The notes under the pieces: generated by a model
Database searches by the model: none
Told to the model about the DNA's origin: nothing
What the model saw: only the letters and a program-made list of their open reading frames with translations
Shown: positions 25,130-33,555 of the stretch, one piece after another
How the letters are laid out: each line of letters opens with the position of its first letter
Numbering within the stretch: position 1 is the stretch's first letter
Source of the DNA: Silicimonas sp.
GTDB taxonomy: Bacteria; Pseudomonadota; Alphaproteobacteria; Rhodobacterales; Rhodobacteraceae
NCBI GenBank assembly: GCA_022824525.1
Contig: JAJDZT010000153.1
Location: forward strand, 1 to 64,000
Reading direction: 5' to 3'
Length of the DNA stretch: 64,000 nucleotides
Program-made: the position numbers and the translations under genes

Positions 25130-26383
25130 TCAACGCAAGGCTCTGCCCTTGATGATTGCATCTGATCCAAACCGAGCGCGAATATCGTCGGAAGCACGTT
25201 CCGCGCCGGCGCGTTGCCGTGCCTGAGGGTCCAGAAGATCACCTTCGCTGTCGGCCATATCGGCATCCGAAAGGTGTGAAATGCCCACCCCTACCAACCG
25301 ATACGGCCCCTCGTCTCCAACCTGGTCGAAGAGCGCTCGCGCCGTCCGATAGATGCGATCGGCAATCTGTGTCGGATCCGTCAAGCGCGATTGTCGCGTA
25401 AGACTGCTGTGATTGGCGCGTTTCAGCTTGAGCGTCACAACATGCCCGGCTTTCTCCTTGGCCTTCGCTCTATCGGCAACATTCTCGGCAAGGCGCCAGA
25501 TATGGCCATCCAGAATATCAGGATCGTTGGTGTCTTCGCCAAAAGTGGTTTCGTTGGAGATCGACTTCACCGGGGCATGAGCGCTGACGCGGCGGCGATC
25601 CTCCCCGCGCGCAAGATGCCAGAGCCGTTCCCCCATGGACCCGAACCGCGCCACGAGGTCCGTTTTCTCCCAACGGATCAGATCGGAAAATGTGCGGATA
25701 CCGACCTTTTCCAGCGAGGCCTGTGCCTGATGTCCAACGCCCCAAATCAAGCGCACCGGTTTGTCATGCAGGAACTCGGCCGTTTCCGCCTTCCCAATAA
25801 TGGCAAAGCCTCTTGGCTTATCGATATCGGACGCAACCTTGGCAAGAAACTTGTTGTGAGAAAGGCCGATCGAGCCGGATATGCCAAGCTCCGTCTCCAT
25901 GGCCCGCACAAGACCAGCCAACATGACAGCCGGTGGCTTTCCGTGAAGCCGGGCCGTTCCGGTGAGATCAAGAAAAGCCTCATCCAATGACAGCGGCTCA
26001 ACAACCGGTGTCAGATCATCCATCAACGCGCGTATCTGTCGGCTGACATCCACGTAGGCGCTCATCCGCCCCCTGACGACGACCGCGTCCGGGCAGAGCT
26101 TCAGAGCCTGAAACATCGGCATGGCAGATCGCACACCCTTGATCCGCGCAATGTAGCAAGCGGTGGAGACCACGCCGCGCCTCCCACCACCAATGATGAC
26201 AGGTTTGTCGCGTAACTCCGGATTGTCGCGCTTTTCGACGGAGGCATAGAACGCGTCACAGTCCATATGCGCAATTGAGAGATCGAAAAGCTCCGGATGC
26301 TCAAGAACGCGCGGTCGGCCACAGGACGGACAACGTGGGCCGGTCTCGAAGGTCTCAAGGCAATCGCGGCAAAGAGCGGGCAT
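25130..26383 (-). CDS. dinB: DNA polymerase IV with N-terminal zinc finger
   Basis: This Y-family polymerase has 417 residues. The palm motifs are AHMDCDAFYASVEKRDNPEL and the catalytic SLDEAFLDLTGT; helix-hairpin-helix and little-finger regions follow (GSIGLSHNKFLAKVASD, FGSMGERLWHLARGED). Unusual compared with E. coli DinB is a 35-residue N-terminal extension carrying two CxxC pairs (MPALCRDCLETFETGPRCPSC), which should form a small zinc ribbon. I believe this extension recurs in Rhodobacteraceae. It performs error-prone bypass synthesis. The gene is convergent with slt. Upstream on the same strand lie a hairpin and an unlisted small basic gene. Confidence 0.93.
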   Translation of the reverse strand: MPALCRDCLETFETGPRCPSCGRPRVLEHPELFDLSIAHMDCDAFYASVEKRDNPELRDKPVIIGGGRRGVVSTACYIARIKGVRSAMPMFQALKLCPDAVVVRGRMSAYVDVSRQIRALMDDLTPVVEPLSLDEAFLDLTGTARLHGKPPAVMLAGLVRAMETELGISGSIGLSHNKFLAKVASDIDKPRGFAIIGKAETAEFLHDKPVRLIWGVGHQAQASLEKVGIRTFSDLIRWEKTDLVARFGSMGERLWHLARGEDRRRVSAHAPVKSISNETTFGEDTNDPDILDGHIWRLAENVADRAKAKEKAGHVVTLKLKRANHSSLTRQSRLTDPTQIADRIYRTARALFDQVGDEGPYRLVGVGISHLSDADMADSEGDLLDPQARQRAGAERASDDIRARFGSDAIIKGRALR

Positions 26384-26497
26384 CAGAGGTCCAAATTATC
26401 GCGCTTCGGTTTCTTGAGACAGGTCTTTCTTGCCGAAGTAGCTTTCGATCACTGGAACGGTGTCTGGACCAAGGCCGCAAGATCAGACGGGAGGTTC

Positions 26498-26523
26498 GTC
26501 CGGGGGAGTGATTCCCCCCGGAC
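26498..26523 (-). other. Strong GC-rich stem-loop between the small basic gene and dinB
   Basis: GTCCGGGGG (26498-26506) and CCCCCGGAC (26515-26523) form a perfect 9-bp stem with an eight-base loop, 31 bases beyond the stop of the small basic gene on the minus strand. There is no poly-U tail. It could act as an attenuator or RNA end between that gene and dinB. Confidence 0.6.
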
Positions 26524-26554
26524 CAGCCGGACACAAAGGCAATCACGGCGCTGC

Positions 26555-26725
26555 TTAACGGCCGCCTGTGCGACCCGGGAACCTTGGTGGTCGCCCTCCT
26601 CGCGTCTGACCGTTTTTTCGTTGTCCTTTGCCACGCGGGTCGAACCGCGCAGGGCTCTTTCTAGGGCGGACAGGCAAGAGAGATACGGCCCCTGACACAG
26701 GGGGTTTCTTTGAGTTGTTGGGCAT
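26555..26725 (-). CDS. Unlisted small Arg/Gly/Pro-rich basic protein
   Basis: This 56-residue ORF is below the track cutoff. It opens with an AAAGG-type ribosome-binding site eight bases before the ATG. The product begins MPNNSKKPPVSGAVSLLPVR and continues RPRKSPARFDPRG before an Arg/Gly/Pro-rich tail ending PPRFPGRTGGR. The central SLLPVRPRK-PARFDPRG segment looks like a conserved motif, and the rest resembles RGG-type nucleic-acid-binding tails. No family is recognised. Its leader contains the duplicated mini-ORF module described separately, and dinB lies 172 bases downstream on the same strand. The competing 98-residue track ORF in another frame has no ribosome-binding site. Confidence 0.55.
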   Translation of the reverse strand: MPNNSKKPPVSGAVSLLPVRPRKSPARFDPRGKGQRKNGQTRGGRPPRFPGRTGGR

Positions 26726-26754
26726 TTTCGTGCCTTTCGATGCAATGGATCGTT

Positions 26755-26890
26755 GCGGGCATGTTGCCCGCGAGGGCGGTGTCAGCCGAGTTTGTCCATC
26801 GTCAGTGCACTCCTTGAGAAAGTGACGCCGCCAAGAGCGGCAAAGCTACGCGCGGATTAAGCGGCTTGGTCCATTGTCTGTGCACTCCTT
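26755..26890 (-). promoter_or_regulatory. Leader with two mini-ORFs and two hairpins
   Basis: Reading the minus strand, AAGGAGTGCACAGACAATGGAC starts an 18-base mini-ORF (26857-26874, MDQAA), then a GCCGC/GCGGC hairpin (26827-26841). AAGGAGTGCACTGACGATGGAC starts a second 18-base mini-ORF (26782-26799, MDKLG), followed by a GCGGGC/GCCCGC hairpin (26755-26771). The small basic gene starts 30 bases later. Each mini-ORF has a near-ideal ribosome-binding site. The arrangement looks like a duplicated translated leader or mini-ORF regulator. Transcription of the region is inferred, not shown. Confidence 0.5.
26794..26890 (-). repeat. Direct repeat of a ribosome-binding-site/mini-start module
   Basis: The 22-base segments at 26794-26815 and 26869-26890 are identical at 20 of 22 positions and are spaced 75 bases apart. 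On the minus strand each reads AAGGAGTGCAC-GAC-ATGGAC. I find no further copy in the window. Confidence 0.75.
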
Positions 26891-27015
26891 CTCAAGAGCC
26901 TCTTTAGTGCCCGTTAATCTCGCGTGTGTCAAATTCGGCAAGTTTTCGCAATGCACTGGCCGCTGCCAAGTCGCGACCCTATCTCAAGCGCAAAGCCTCA
27001 AACGGAGAATGATTG

Positions 27016-27255
27016 ATGCAGTGCCCAATTGACGGAACTCAGCTTGTTATGTCGGACCGCCAAGGTGTCGAAATCGATTACTGCCCTCAGTGCCGAGGCG
27101 TCTGGCTGGACCGCGGCGAGTTGGACAAGATCATTGAGAGAAGCGCGCAAGCGTCTCCCCCGCCACCTCCGCAATCGACACGCGATTACCGCGAACCGCG
27201 CGAACGCAAGAAGAAGGGCATGAGCAGCTTCCTCGACGACATTTTCGACTTCTGA
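27016..27255 (+). CDS. TFIIB-type zinc-ribbon protein
   Basis: The ATG at 27016, nine bases after GGAGA, gives 79 residues. The N-terminal half is a zf-TFIIB domain with CPIDGTQL, YCPQCRGVWLDRGELDKIIE (cysteines at residues 3, 24 and 27 plus the W-x-D-R-G-E signature). The tail is Pro/Arg/Lys-rich and ends in FLDDIFDF, a motif shared by this family in proteobacteria. The molecular role is unknown; nucleic acid or protein binding is inferred from the zinc ribbon. The gene is isolated, with a 632-base region upstream to dinB on the opposite strand. Confidence 0.88.
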   Translation: MQCPIDGTQLVMSDRQGVEIDYCPQCRGVWLDRGELDKIIERSAQASPPPPPQSTRDYREPRERKKKGMSSFLDDIFDF

Positions 27256-27267
27256 ACTGGCGTCGCG

Positions 27268-28347
27268 TCAAAACACCAGCCGACGATCTGTGCGTGGGAC
27301 GATGCGCACAGTGCCTTGATGAGGATGGTTGTCGCGGTCGGGTGTCTCAATCATCTGGGGTTGCCCGGTTTTTGCCGCAGCCTCGATCGCCAGCAGGGCA
27401 CGCACGTCCGCCAGACCCTCTTCACCGTCGGGAACGGGACGTTCGCCCTTTAAGATGCAATCAGAGAAATATGCGGCCTGACCGCCAAAATGGTCACTGT
27501 CCGGCACCTCGATCGCGCGACGCTCCCGTCCCTGGGTCAACCAGATACGGGGAGAGAAATGAAAGTCGTAACATTGTTCGACAGTGATCTCGCCCTTCGT
27601 GCCAATGATGCGATACGTGTCGGTGTCATCCGTTTCGAAGCTGAACACAAACTGCGCGAGACGTTCGCCCGGAAAAGCGAGGGTGACCGCCATCGTACCT
27701 TCGACTTCACGGAACCGCGGGTCACCAGCCCCGTGCCCCTTCATCGCAATGGCCTGAGTTGGTTCGGCGCCAAGCGTATGTCGCGCGGCATTGAGGCAGT
27801 AGACACCGATGTCCTGCAACGGTCCTCCCCAATGCTCCGCAAGCAGTCGGTGATTGTCCTCACCGGACTGGAAGGAAAATGTTGAAGCAAAAATGCGCGG
27901 CTCGCCAATCTCGCCGGAACGGATGAGATCAAGAACCTTGACCGTTCCGGGTTCGGAATGCAGCCGATACGCCGTCATGAGGTAGACGTCGTTCTCTTCC
28001 GCAGCCGCGATCATCGCCTCGCACTCGGCAACCGAGATGGCGAGAGGTTTCTCGACCAGCGCGTGTTTTCCGGCCTTCATGGCGCGGATGGCATAGTCCG
28101 CATGGAGCGAGTTCGGGAGTGCTATGTAGACAGCGTCAATAACGTCTTCGGCAAGCATCGCGTCAAACTGATCATAATCGTATACACGTTCGATCCCGTA
28201 GAACTCTGCGAGTTTCCCCGACGTTTCGGGGTTGCCTGAAACGATTGCGGTCACAGTGGAATTCTCGACCTGAGGTATGGCCGGCAAAAAGGCTTCCTGG
28301 CTGATCCAACCAGCCCCAACGACGGCATATCGGACTGGGGAATTCAT
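27268..28347 (-). CDS. Gfo/Idh/MocA-family oxidoreductase
   Basis: This is a 359-residue NAD(P)-dependent oxidoreductase with an N-terminal Rossmann fold (YAVVGAGWISQEAFLPAIPQV), the family EKPLAIS motif near residue 97 with its catalytic lysine, and the C-terminal alpha/beta substrate domain (DIGVYCLNAARHTLG). Family members oxidise sugars, inositols or related polyols. The substrate cannot be read from the sequence. Its start codon overlaps the stop of a 39-residue ORF immediately upstream, which may couple its translation. It lies downstream of ureG on the same strand with a 190-base gap, and I see no reason to link it to urea metabolism. Confidence 0.88.
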   Translation of the reverse strand: MNSPVRYAVVGAGWISQEAFLPAIPQVENSTVTAIVSGNPETSGKLAEFYGIERVYDYDQFDAMLAEDVIDAVYIALPNSLHADYAIRAMKAGKHALVEKPLAISVAECEAMIAAAEENDVYLMTAYRLHSEPGTVKVLDLIRSGEIGEPRIFASTFSFQSGEDNHRLLAEHWGGPLQDIGVYCLNAARHTLGAEPTQAIAMKGHGAGDPRFREVEGTMAVTLAFPGERLAQFVFSFETDDTDTYRIIGTKGEITVEQCYDFHFSPRIWLTQGRERRAIEVPDSDHFGGQAAYFSDCILKGERPVPDGEEGLADVRALLAIEAAAKTGQPQMIETPDRDNHPHQGTVRIVPRTDRRLVF

Positions 28348-28463
28348 TCGACGGGCTCCTTCCTCGAAACTCGCTGTTCGGGGCTTCTTTCGTTCACCTG
28401 TGTTCGGCGCAGTGCAAAAGCTCCGCTGCCGACAAAGTATGAGAAAATTCGATGCGTGTTCAT
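28344..28463 (-). CDS. Possible 39-residue leader or small protein coupled to the oxidoreductase
   Basis: This short ORF begins at an ATG seven bases after a run of six G followed by AG (AAAGGGGGGAGCA), an excellent ribosome-binding site. It ends by overlapping the oxidoreductase start (ATGA). It encodes MNTHRIFSYFVGSGAFALRR followed by a charged tail. The hydrophobic stretch is too short for a certain membrane segment. The strong initiation signal and the four-base overlap support real translation. Conservation in related genomes would decide. Confidence 0.45.
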   Translation of the reverse strand: MNTHRIFSYFVGSGAFALRRTQVNERSPEQRVSRKEPVE

Positions 28464-28536
28464 TGCTCCCCCCTTTTGCCGGGCAGCTTCAGCCCGAGGA
28501 CGGGAAGGGTCAAGGGCAAGTTAGGTGGGCCGAGGG

Positions 28537-29169
28537 TTACTCCGCAGCGTCGCGGCCAAGATCGAGGCCACCGATCCCGGCGATCAACTCGACAACGTCC
28601 GCAACGCCATGCCCATGGCGCAGTTGCGTGAAGACAAACGGTTTGTCGCCGCGCATCCGTTTTGCATCACGCTCCATAACCGCAAGGTCCGCGCCGACAT
28701 GCGGCGCAAGATCAGTCTTGTTTATGATGAGCACGTCGGACTTCGTGATGGCGGGGCCGCCCTTGCGGGGAATCTCCTCGCCGGCCGCAACATCAATCAC
28801 GTAGAGCGTCAGATCAGCCAATTCCGGACTAAACGTCGCCGAAAGGTTGTCCCCGCCACTCTCGATCAGGACCACCTCGACCTCCGGATGCCGGTCAACC
28901 ATTTTCGCCACTGCTGCAAGGTTGATCGAAGCATCTTCCCGGATCGCCGTGTGCGGACAACCACCGGTTTCGACCCCTATGACACGTGAGGCAGGTAGAA
29001 TCTGCATCCGCATCAGGGCCTCGGCATCCTCTTGCGTGTAGATGTCATTCGTAATGACACCGATGGAAACCCGGTCTTTCAAAGCTTCCGACAATCGGGC
29101 GGTCAAAGTGGTCTTTCCGGCTCCCACAGGGCCACCGATCCCGACGCGAAGTGGGCCGTGTCTGCTCAT
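28537..29169 (-). CDS. ureG: Urease accessory GTPase UreG
   Basis: This is a SIMIBI-class GTPase of 210 residues with the P-loop [15 protein letters not shown], the [11 protein letters not shown] metal-binding Cys-Pro-His motif, and the [25 protein letters not shown] and [11 protein letters not shown] guanine motif. It delivers nickel to apo-urease with UreD, UreF and UreE. It is the last urease gene of the operon. Its start overlaps the ureF stop by four bases. Confidence 0.97.
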   Translation of the reverse strand: MSRHGPLRVGIGGPVGAGKTTLTARLSEALKDRVSIGVITNDIYTQEDAEALMRMQILPASRVIGVETGGCPHTAIREDASINLAAVAKMVDRHPEVEVVLIESGGDNLSATFSPELADLTLYVIDVAAGEEIPRKGGPAITKSDVLIINKTDLAPHVGADLAVMERDAKRMRGDKPFVFTQLRHGHGVADVVELIAGIGGLDLGRDAAE

Positions 29170-29795
29170 GACTGAAAAATCCTCGGGCTTTGGGTTTCGT
29201 GGCGCATCGCCTGAATGTCAGACAGAAATGCGGCGTTTGCCAGATCGTCGAGTGTGAAGGACTGCGCCTCGGAGGCGAGAGCCTCGCACTGGTTCTGAAG
29301 TCGCGCCAGCACAGCCTGACCTTCCGTTTGTCCAAGGGGCACAAGACGGATCGCAGCCGAAACCAGGTTGGCGCAAAAAGCGTGCGCATAAAGGGCAACC
29401 GTGGCTTCCAACGGAATACCCCGAAGCGCGGCAGCGCGCCCGACGGCCACGGGGTAAGCGAGGTCAGGAAGATCGAGTTGCCATGCATCACGAACAGTCC
29501 GACAGAAAGCCGAGCCAAGCTGGGTCGTCTCTAGAAGGCGTTCTGAGGACGGTTGGAAGGCAAGGGCAGCGGATTGGACGGCGTCCGGGGCGGCCGCTTT
29601 GTACGCATTAGCAAGAAGCACGGCGTCAGTCCGCCCCGACCCGAATTCGAGAAGATCATGGAGCCAGATCTCAAGTTCTGACCCGTCTGACACCAGTTGA
29701 TCTCGGATCGCCGTTTCAAGCCCATGCGAGAACGCGAAGGCACCCACGGGGAACGCAGGCGACAACCATTGGGTGAGAGTCAGCAAATCCTTCAT
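29166..29795 (-). CDS. ureF: Urease accessory protein UreF
   Basis: The start at [27 protein letters not shown] (29795) gives 209 residues and the expected N-terminus. A GTG immediately after the ureE stop would add 26 unrelated residues. UreF is an all-helical protein that bridges UreD and UreG in the urease activation complex. Conserved features are [12 protein letters not shown], the central [13 protein letters not shown] and the C-terminal [12 protein letters not shown]. Confidence 0.93.
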   Translation of the reverse strand: MKDLLTLTQWLSPAFPVGAFAFSHGLETAIRDQLVSDGSELEIWLHDLLEFGSGRTDAVLLANAYKAAAPDAVQSAALAFQPSSERLLETTQLGSAFCRTVRDAWQLDLPDLAYPVAVGRAAALRGIPLEATVALYAHAFCANLVSAAIRLVPLGQTEGQAVLARLQNQCEALASEAQSFTLDDLANAAFLSDIQAMRHETQSPRIFQS

Positions 29796-29873
29796 TCCAG
29801 CAGGGCCATGCCCGAGGTCGCCTTCAGGCGCAATGCACACCATCCTGTGCCATGCGCCGGGGGAAATGCGCAC

Positions 29874-30344
29874 TCAATGCGCATGTGCAGTAGCCCCGTG
29901 CTCATGCGAATGGGTCCGCCCGTGTCCATACGCACCACCTTCCGGTGTGAATGGTCGCGTGACTTCCGTCAGTTCTGCACCAAGGTGTTCCAGCATATGA
30001 CCAATGACCTTGTCCTGCTGAATTAGCAGACAGTCATTGGCTATCTGACAAGGTGTGTGGCGATTGCCGATATGCCAGGCGAGGCGGGCCATGTCCGCTC
30101 CTCTCACCTGATAAAGTGGTTCCGCAGCGGCAACGATTTCGACGAGACGACCATCGGACAGTTCGAGGGCTTCACCCTCATTGAGCGACGTCGTCTTCTC
30201 GAGATCGACAACGAAGGACAAACCGGCTTCGGTGGTCAGCCGCTTGCGTCGAAGAAAACGCTCGTCATAGGTGAGAGTCACGCGGTCTGCGGACCCCTCC
30301 CAGGAACCTGCATCGCGGACCAGTTCTGCAACCAACCCGCTCAT
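29874..30344 (-). CDS. ureE: Urease nickel metallochaperone UreE
   Basis: The 156-residue protein has the N-terminal UreE peptide-binding domain (LTYDERFLRRKRLTTEAGLSF) and the metal-binding core with the conserved histidine in WHIGNRHTPCQI. Its C-terminal tail is rich in histidine (GHGRTHSHEHGATAHAH), which stores nickel ions. It supplies nickel to UreG. It sits between a DUF1127 gene and ureF. Confidence 0.95.
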   Translation of the reverse strand: MSGLVAELVRDAGSWEGSADRVTLTYDERFLRRKRLTTEAGLSFVVDLEKTTSLNEGEALELSDGRLVEIVAAAEPLYQVRGADMARLAWHIGNRHTPCQIANDCLLIQQDKVIGHMLEHLGAELTEVTRPFTPEGGAYGHGRTHSHEHGATAHAH

Positions 30345-30354
30345 AGGTCCGACC

Positions 30355-30585
30355 TCAGATCATGTAGATGTCGCGGAATACGTGGTGCGTGATACGGTCC
30401 CGGGGAATGCCCAGCTTTGCCAGCTCGGTATCCGAAAGCGCCTGCAACCGGTGAACTTCGCGAAGACGCGCCTCGGCTGACGCGTTGATCGTGATTGCTT
30501 TCGCCAGAGTTTGGCCGATTGCCTCTACGGCGGCCGCGATCCGATAGAAGATGCCGCTGTCGGCATCGAGTGAAACATTTGCCAT
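30355..30585 (-). CDS. DUF1127 (YjiS-like) protein inside the urease operon
   Basis: The MANVSLDADSGIFYRIA start has a TGAGG motif at seven bases and gives 76 residues. The C-terminal half carries the DUF1127 pattern: R-x-x-x-L-x-x-L-S-D-x-x-L-x-x-x-G-I-x-R-x-x-I (REVHRLQALSDTELAKLGIPRDRI). Such proteins are common in Rhodobacterales and several bind RNA or affect RNA turnover. Its position between ureC and ureE, ten bases before the ureE stretch begins, suggests co-expression with urease. A role in urease itself is not known to me. Confidence 0.8.
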   Translation of the reverse strand: MANVSLDADSGIFYRIAAAVEAIGQTLAKAITINASAEARLREVHRLQALSDTELAKLGIPRDRITHHVFRDIYMI

Positions 30586-30719
30586 TGGAAACCTCACACA
30601 TTCGAGTTTCGGGTTTCCTCCCTTGGCAGGAAAAGTAGTCAAAGGATGTCATCCGGACCACTCTCAATCGGGTATTTCCGCCATGCGCCACGTGCATATC
30701 AGAAGTCTTAACCTTTGTA

Positions 30720-32480
30720 TTAGAACAAGAAATATCTCTGCGCCATCGGCAACTCCGATGCAGGCTCACATGTCAGAAGTTCACCATCCGCGCGCACTTC
30801 GTAGGTTTCGGGATGAACCTCGACCTCAGGAGTGGCGTCGTTCAACAGCAAATCCTTCTTTCCGATGTCGCGGGTGTTTCGCACCGCAATCGTGGATTTG
30901 GCGAGACCGAGCGCATCACCAATCCCGGCTGCTGCGGCAGCCTCGGAAACGAATGTGACGGCAGAATTCTCAACCGAGCGACCGTAAGCCCCGAACATCG
31001 GGCGGGTATAAACCGGTTGCGGTGTCGGAATGGACGCATTCGGATCACCCATCTGGGCGCAGGCGATCGTCCCACCCAAAAGCACCATCTCGGGTTTCAC
31101 GCCGAAGAAGGCCGGGCTCCAAAGACAGATGTCGGCACGTTTACCGACCTCGATCGAACCGATCTCATGCCCAATCCCATGAGCGATCGCCGGGTTGATG
31201 GTGTACTTCGCCACATACCGGCGAACCCGGAAATTGTCGTTGTCGCCGGTTTCTTCGGCAAGCCGCCCACGCTGCTTCTTCATCTTGTCAGCTGTCTGCC
31301 AAGTGCGGATCACGACCTCGCCCACGCGACCCATGGCCTGGCTGTCGGACGCAATGATGCTGAAGGCTCCCATGTCATGCAGAATGTCCTCAGCCGCGAT
31401 GGTTTCGCGGCGGATACGGCTTTCAGCAAAGGCCACATCCTCCGGGATCGATTTGTCGAGGTGGTGACACACCATGAGCATATCCAGATGCTCTTCCAAC
31501 GTATTCACGGTGAAAGGCCGCGTCGGGTTGGTCGAGGACGGCAGCACGTGATCCTCGCCGCAGATCTTGATGATGTCGGGGGCATGCCCGCCGCCCGCGC
31601 CTTCGGTGTGGAACGCGTGGATCGTGCGGCCTTTCATGGCCTTGACCGTGTTCTCCACAAAACCGCTTTCGTTAAGCGTGTCGGTGTGGATCATCACCTG
31701 CACATCCATGGCATCGGCCACGGACAAACAGCAATCGATGGCACCTGGCGTCGTGCCCCAGTCCTCGTGCAGCTTCAACGCGCAGGCACCGGCATTCACC
31801 TGTTCCTCAAGTGCCGCTGGCAGCGAGGCGTTCCCCTTCCCGGCAAATGCCAAATTCATCGGGAAGGCGTCGGCGGCCTGCAACATGCGCCCAATGTGCC
31901 AAGGCCCGGGCGTGCAGGTCGTGGCCAATGTACCATGCGCCGGCCCCGTGCCACCGCCCAACATGGTTGTAAGACCCGAATGAAGCGCATCCTCGATCTG
32001 CTGAGGGCAGATGAAATGGATATGGCTGTCGAAGCCACCCGCGGTCAGAATGCGCCCTTCACCGGCTATGGCTTCGGTTCCCGGTCCAACGATAATATCC
32101 ACGCCGGGCTGAGTGTCCGGGTTGCCAGCCTTGCCAATCCCGGCAATACGCCCGTCCTTCAAGCCAATATCCGCCTTGTAGATACCTGTATGATCGACCA
32201 CGAGCGCATTGGTGATAACAGTATCGACAGCACCTTCCGCACGGGTCGTCTGAGCCTGCCCCATGCCATCGCGGATGACCTTGCCACCCCCAAATTTTAC
32301 CTCTTCGCCGTAGACCGCGGCGTTCTGACCAGTGCCGCCCGAGACTGCCGCGCCCACGGCTTCTGCAGTGAGATCCCGCTCGACCTCAATGATGAGATCG
32401 GTATCTGCAAGCCGCACTTTGTCACCGGTAGTCGGGCCAAACATGGCAGCATAGTCGGAACGGGAGATTTTGGCTGGCAT
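30720..32480 (-). CDS. ureC: Urease subunit alpha UreC with a 17-residue insertion
   Basis: This is the catalytic subunit, with metal ligands in [14 protein letters not shown], the carbamylated lysine in ALKLHEDWG, the His motif [14 protein letters not shown], the mobile flap with [22 protein letters not shown], and [10 protein letters not shown]. It hydrolyses urea to ammonia and carbamate at a nickel pair in the cytoplasm. At 586 residues it is about 17 longer than usual. The excess is an in-frame Ala/Gly-rich insertion ([17 protein letters not shown]) between DLT and [12 protein letters not shown] near residue 40. All active-site residues are retained, so activity is expected. Confidence 0.97.
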   Translation of the reverse strand: MPAKISRSDYAAMFGPTTGDKVRLADTDLIIEVERDLTAEAVGAAVSGGTGQNAAVYGEEVKFGGGKVIRDGMGQAQTTRAEGAVDTVITNALVVDHTGIYKADIGLKDGRIAGIGKAGNPDTQPGVDIIVGPGTEAIAGEGRILTAGGFDSHIHFICPQQIEDALHSGLTTMLGGGTGPAHGTLATTCTPGPWHIGRMLQAADAFPMNLAFAGKGNASLPAALEEQVNAGACALKLHEDWGTTPGAIDCCLSVADAMDVQVMIHTDTLNESGFVENTVKAMKGRTIHAFHTEGAGGGHAPDIIKICGEDHVLPSSTNPTRPFTVNTLEEHLDMLMVCHHLDKSIPEDVAFAESRIRRETIAAEDILHDMGAFSIIASDSQAMGRVGEVVIRTWQTADKMKKQRGRLAEETGDNDNFRVRRYVAKYTINPAIAHGIGHEIGSIEVGKRADICLWSPAFFGVKPEMVLLGGTIACAQMGDPNASIPTPQPVYTRPMFGAYGRSVENSAVTFVSEAAAAAGIGDALGLAKSTIAVRNTRDIGKKDLLLNDATPEVEVHPETYEVRADGELLTCEPASELPMAQRYFLF

Positions 32481-32609
32481 ATCAGTTACTAACCCTCATG
32501 GTCTCGAAGTTTCTGGTGCGCTGCGAAGCCGGAAACGCTAGATCGCAACGGCACCTCATGCATTCTGGGGATCCCGCAAGGCTCTGCGGCTGCCTGTTCG
32601 CAGCACCCA

Positions 32610-32909
32610 TCACCGGCGCCCCCTGCTCAAACGCTTTGCGTTCGACCGTGTCTTGCGGCTGATCGGCTGCAAGGCCGCCGACGCTATTTCATCCGGACGC
32701 TTGCCCCGCATCGCTGCCACCGTCGCATCGCCATAGGCGCGCATGAAGGCCGGGCCCTTTTCAAAGAACATGCGCGTGTTTTCGGATGGAGATACGGGCC
32801 ACCCGCCTGCCATGCCTGCAACACGGAATGCGATGACCGCTTGCGCCTCCACAATCATTTGCGCCGTTCTTATCCCCAAGGCCCAGTAAGCGATCGGAAC
32901 GAGGTGCAT
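32610..32909 (-). CDS. Unknown protein encoded between ureB and ureC
   Basis: The 99-residue protein begins [23 protein letters not shown] and continues with VIAFRVAGMAGGWPVSPSENTRMFFEKGPAF and a basic tail RKTRSNAKRLSRGRR. It overlaps the ureB stop by one base (TGATG), so it is translated with the operon. The pattern (hydrophobic helix, SENxRMxxEK, amphipathic helix, basic tail) resembles small phasin-like Rhodobacteraceae proteins of unknown function. It has no known urease motif. The 129 bases before ureC contain nothing else that I can support. Confidence 0.75.
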   Translation of the reverse strand: MHLVPIAYWALGIRTAQMIVEAQAVIAFRVAGMAGGWPVSPSENTRMFFEKGPAFMRAYGDATVAAMRGKRPDEIASAALQPISRKTRSNAKRLSRGRR

Positions 32910-33214
32910 CAGAGCTCTCCCATGACCGCTTGATTGAACCCGAATATCTTGCGCGAACCGCTGATCGGGATAAGAGACACCTCCCGCCTTTGGCCCGGTT
33001 CGAACCGTACGGCTGTACCCGCCGCGATATCCAACCGCATGCCACGCGCCGCCTCACGATCGAAATCAAGCGCGGCGTTCGCCTCGCCAAAATGGTAATG
33101 CGAACCAACCTGAACAGGGCGGTCGCCTGTGTTGGCAACCATGAGTGTGATGGCCTCACGATCCGAGTTCAGGGTGATCTCGCCATCGGCCACGAAATAC
33201 TCTCCGGGGATCAT
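32909..33214 (-). CDS. ureB: Urease subunit beta UreB
   Basis: The 101-residue protein shows the beta-subunit signature [53 protein letters not shown] with the conserved SHYHFFE-like loop. A strong AAGGAGAG ribosome-binding site precedes the ATG. It is a structural subunit of the (alpha-beta-gamma)3 enzyme. Confidence 0.97.
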   Translation of the reverse strand: MIPGEYFVADGEITLNSDREAITLMVANTGDRPVQVGSHYHFGEANAALDFDREAARGMRLDIAAGTAVRFEPGQRREVSLIPISGSRKIFGFNQAVMGEL

Positions 33215-33251
33215 GGTGCTCTCCTTTTCCTCTTGTTCAAAACGCGGCCAT

Positions 33252-33554
33252 TCATCGGATCGGCTGGTGCACCGTCACCAGTTTCGTGCCGTCCGGAAAG
33301 GTCGCCTCCACCTGCACTTCGTGGATCATCTCAGCGATCCCATCCATGCATTGATCGCGGGTGATCACATGCGCGCCGGCCTCCATCAGATCGGCAACGG
33401 AGCGGCCGTCACGTGCGCCTTCGACCACGGCATCCGTGATCAAGGCAATTGCTTCGGGATGGTTCAGCTTCACACCACGTGCCAAGCGTTTGCGCGCCAC
33501 TTCCGCGGCCATGGCCACCAACAGCTTGTCGCGTTCTCTCGGAGTCAGGTTCAT
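33252..33554 (-). CDS. ureA: Urease subunit gamma UreA
   Basis: The 100-residue protein begins [35 protein letters not shown] and ends with [10 protein letters not shown], both typical of the gamma subunit. Its ATG follows the ureD stop by one base (TGAGATG), an arrangement that implies re-initiation. Confidence 0.97.
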   Translation of the reverse strand: MNLTPRERDKLLVAMAAEVARKRLARGVKLNHPEAIALITDAVVEGARDGRSVADLMEAGAHVITRDQCMDGIAEMIHEVQVEATFPDGTKLVTVHQPIR

Positions 33555-33555
33555 C

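Noticed and set aside
26449-26745. 98-residue minus-strand ORF upstream of dinB
   Set aside because: Different frame from the small basic gene that has the better ribosome-binding site and motif-like sequence; the 98-residue product looks like random translation.
30813-32492. 559-residue ORF antisense to ureC
   Set aside because: Shadow of the ureC codon pattern; no family motif and no independent signals.
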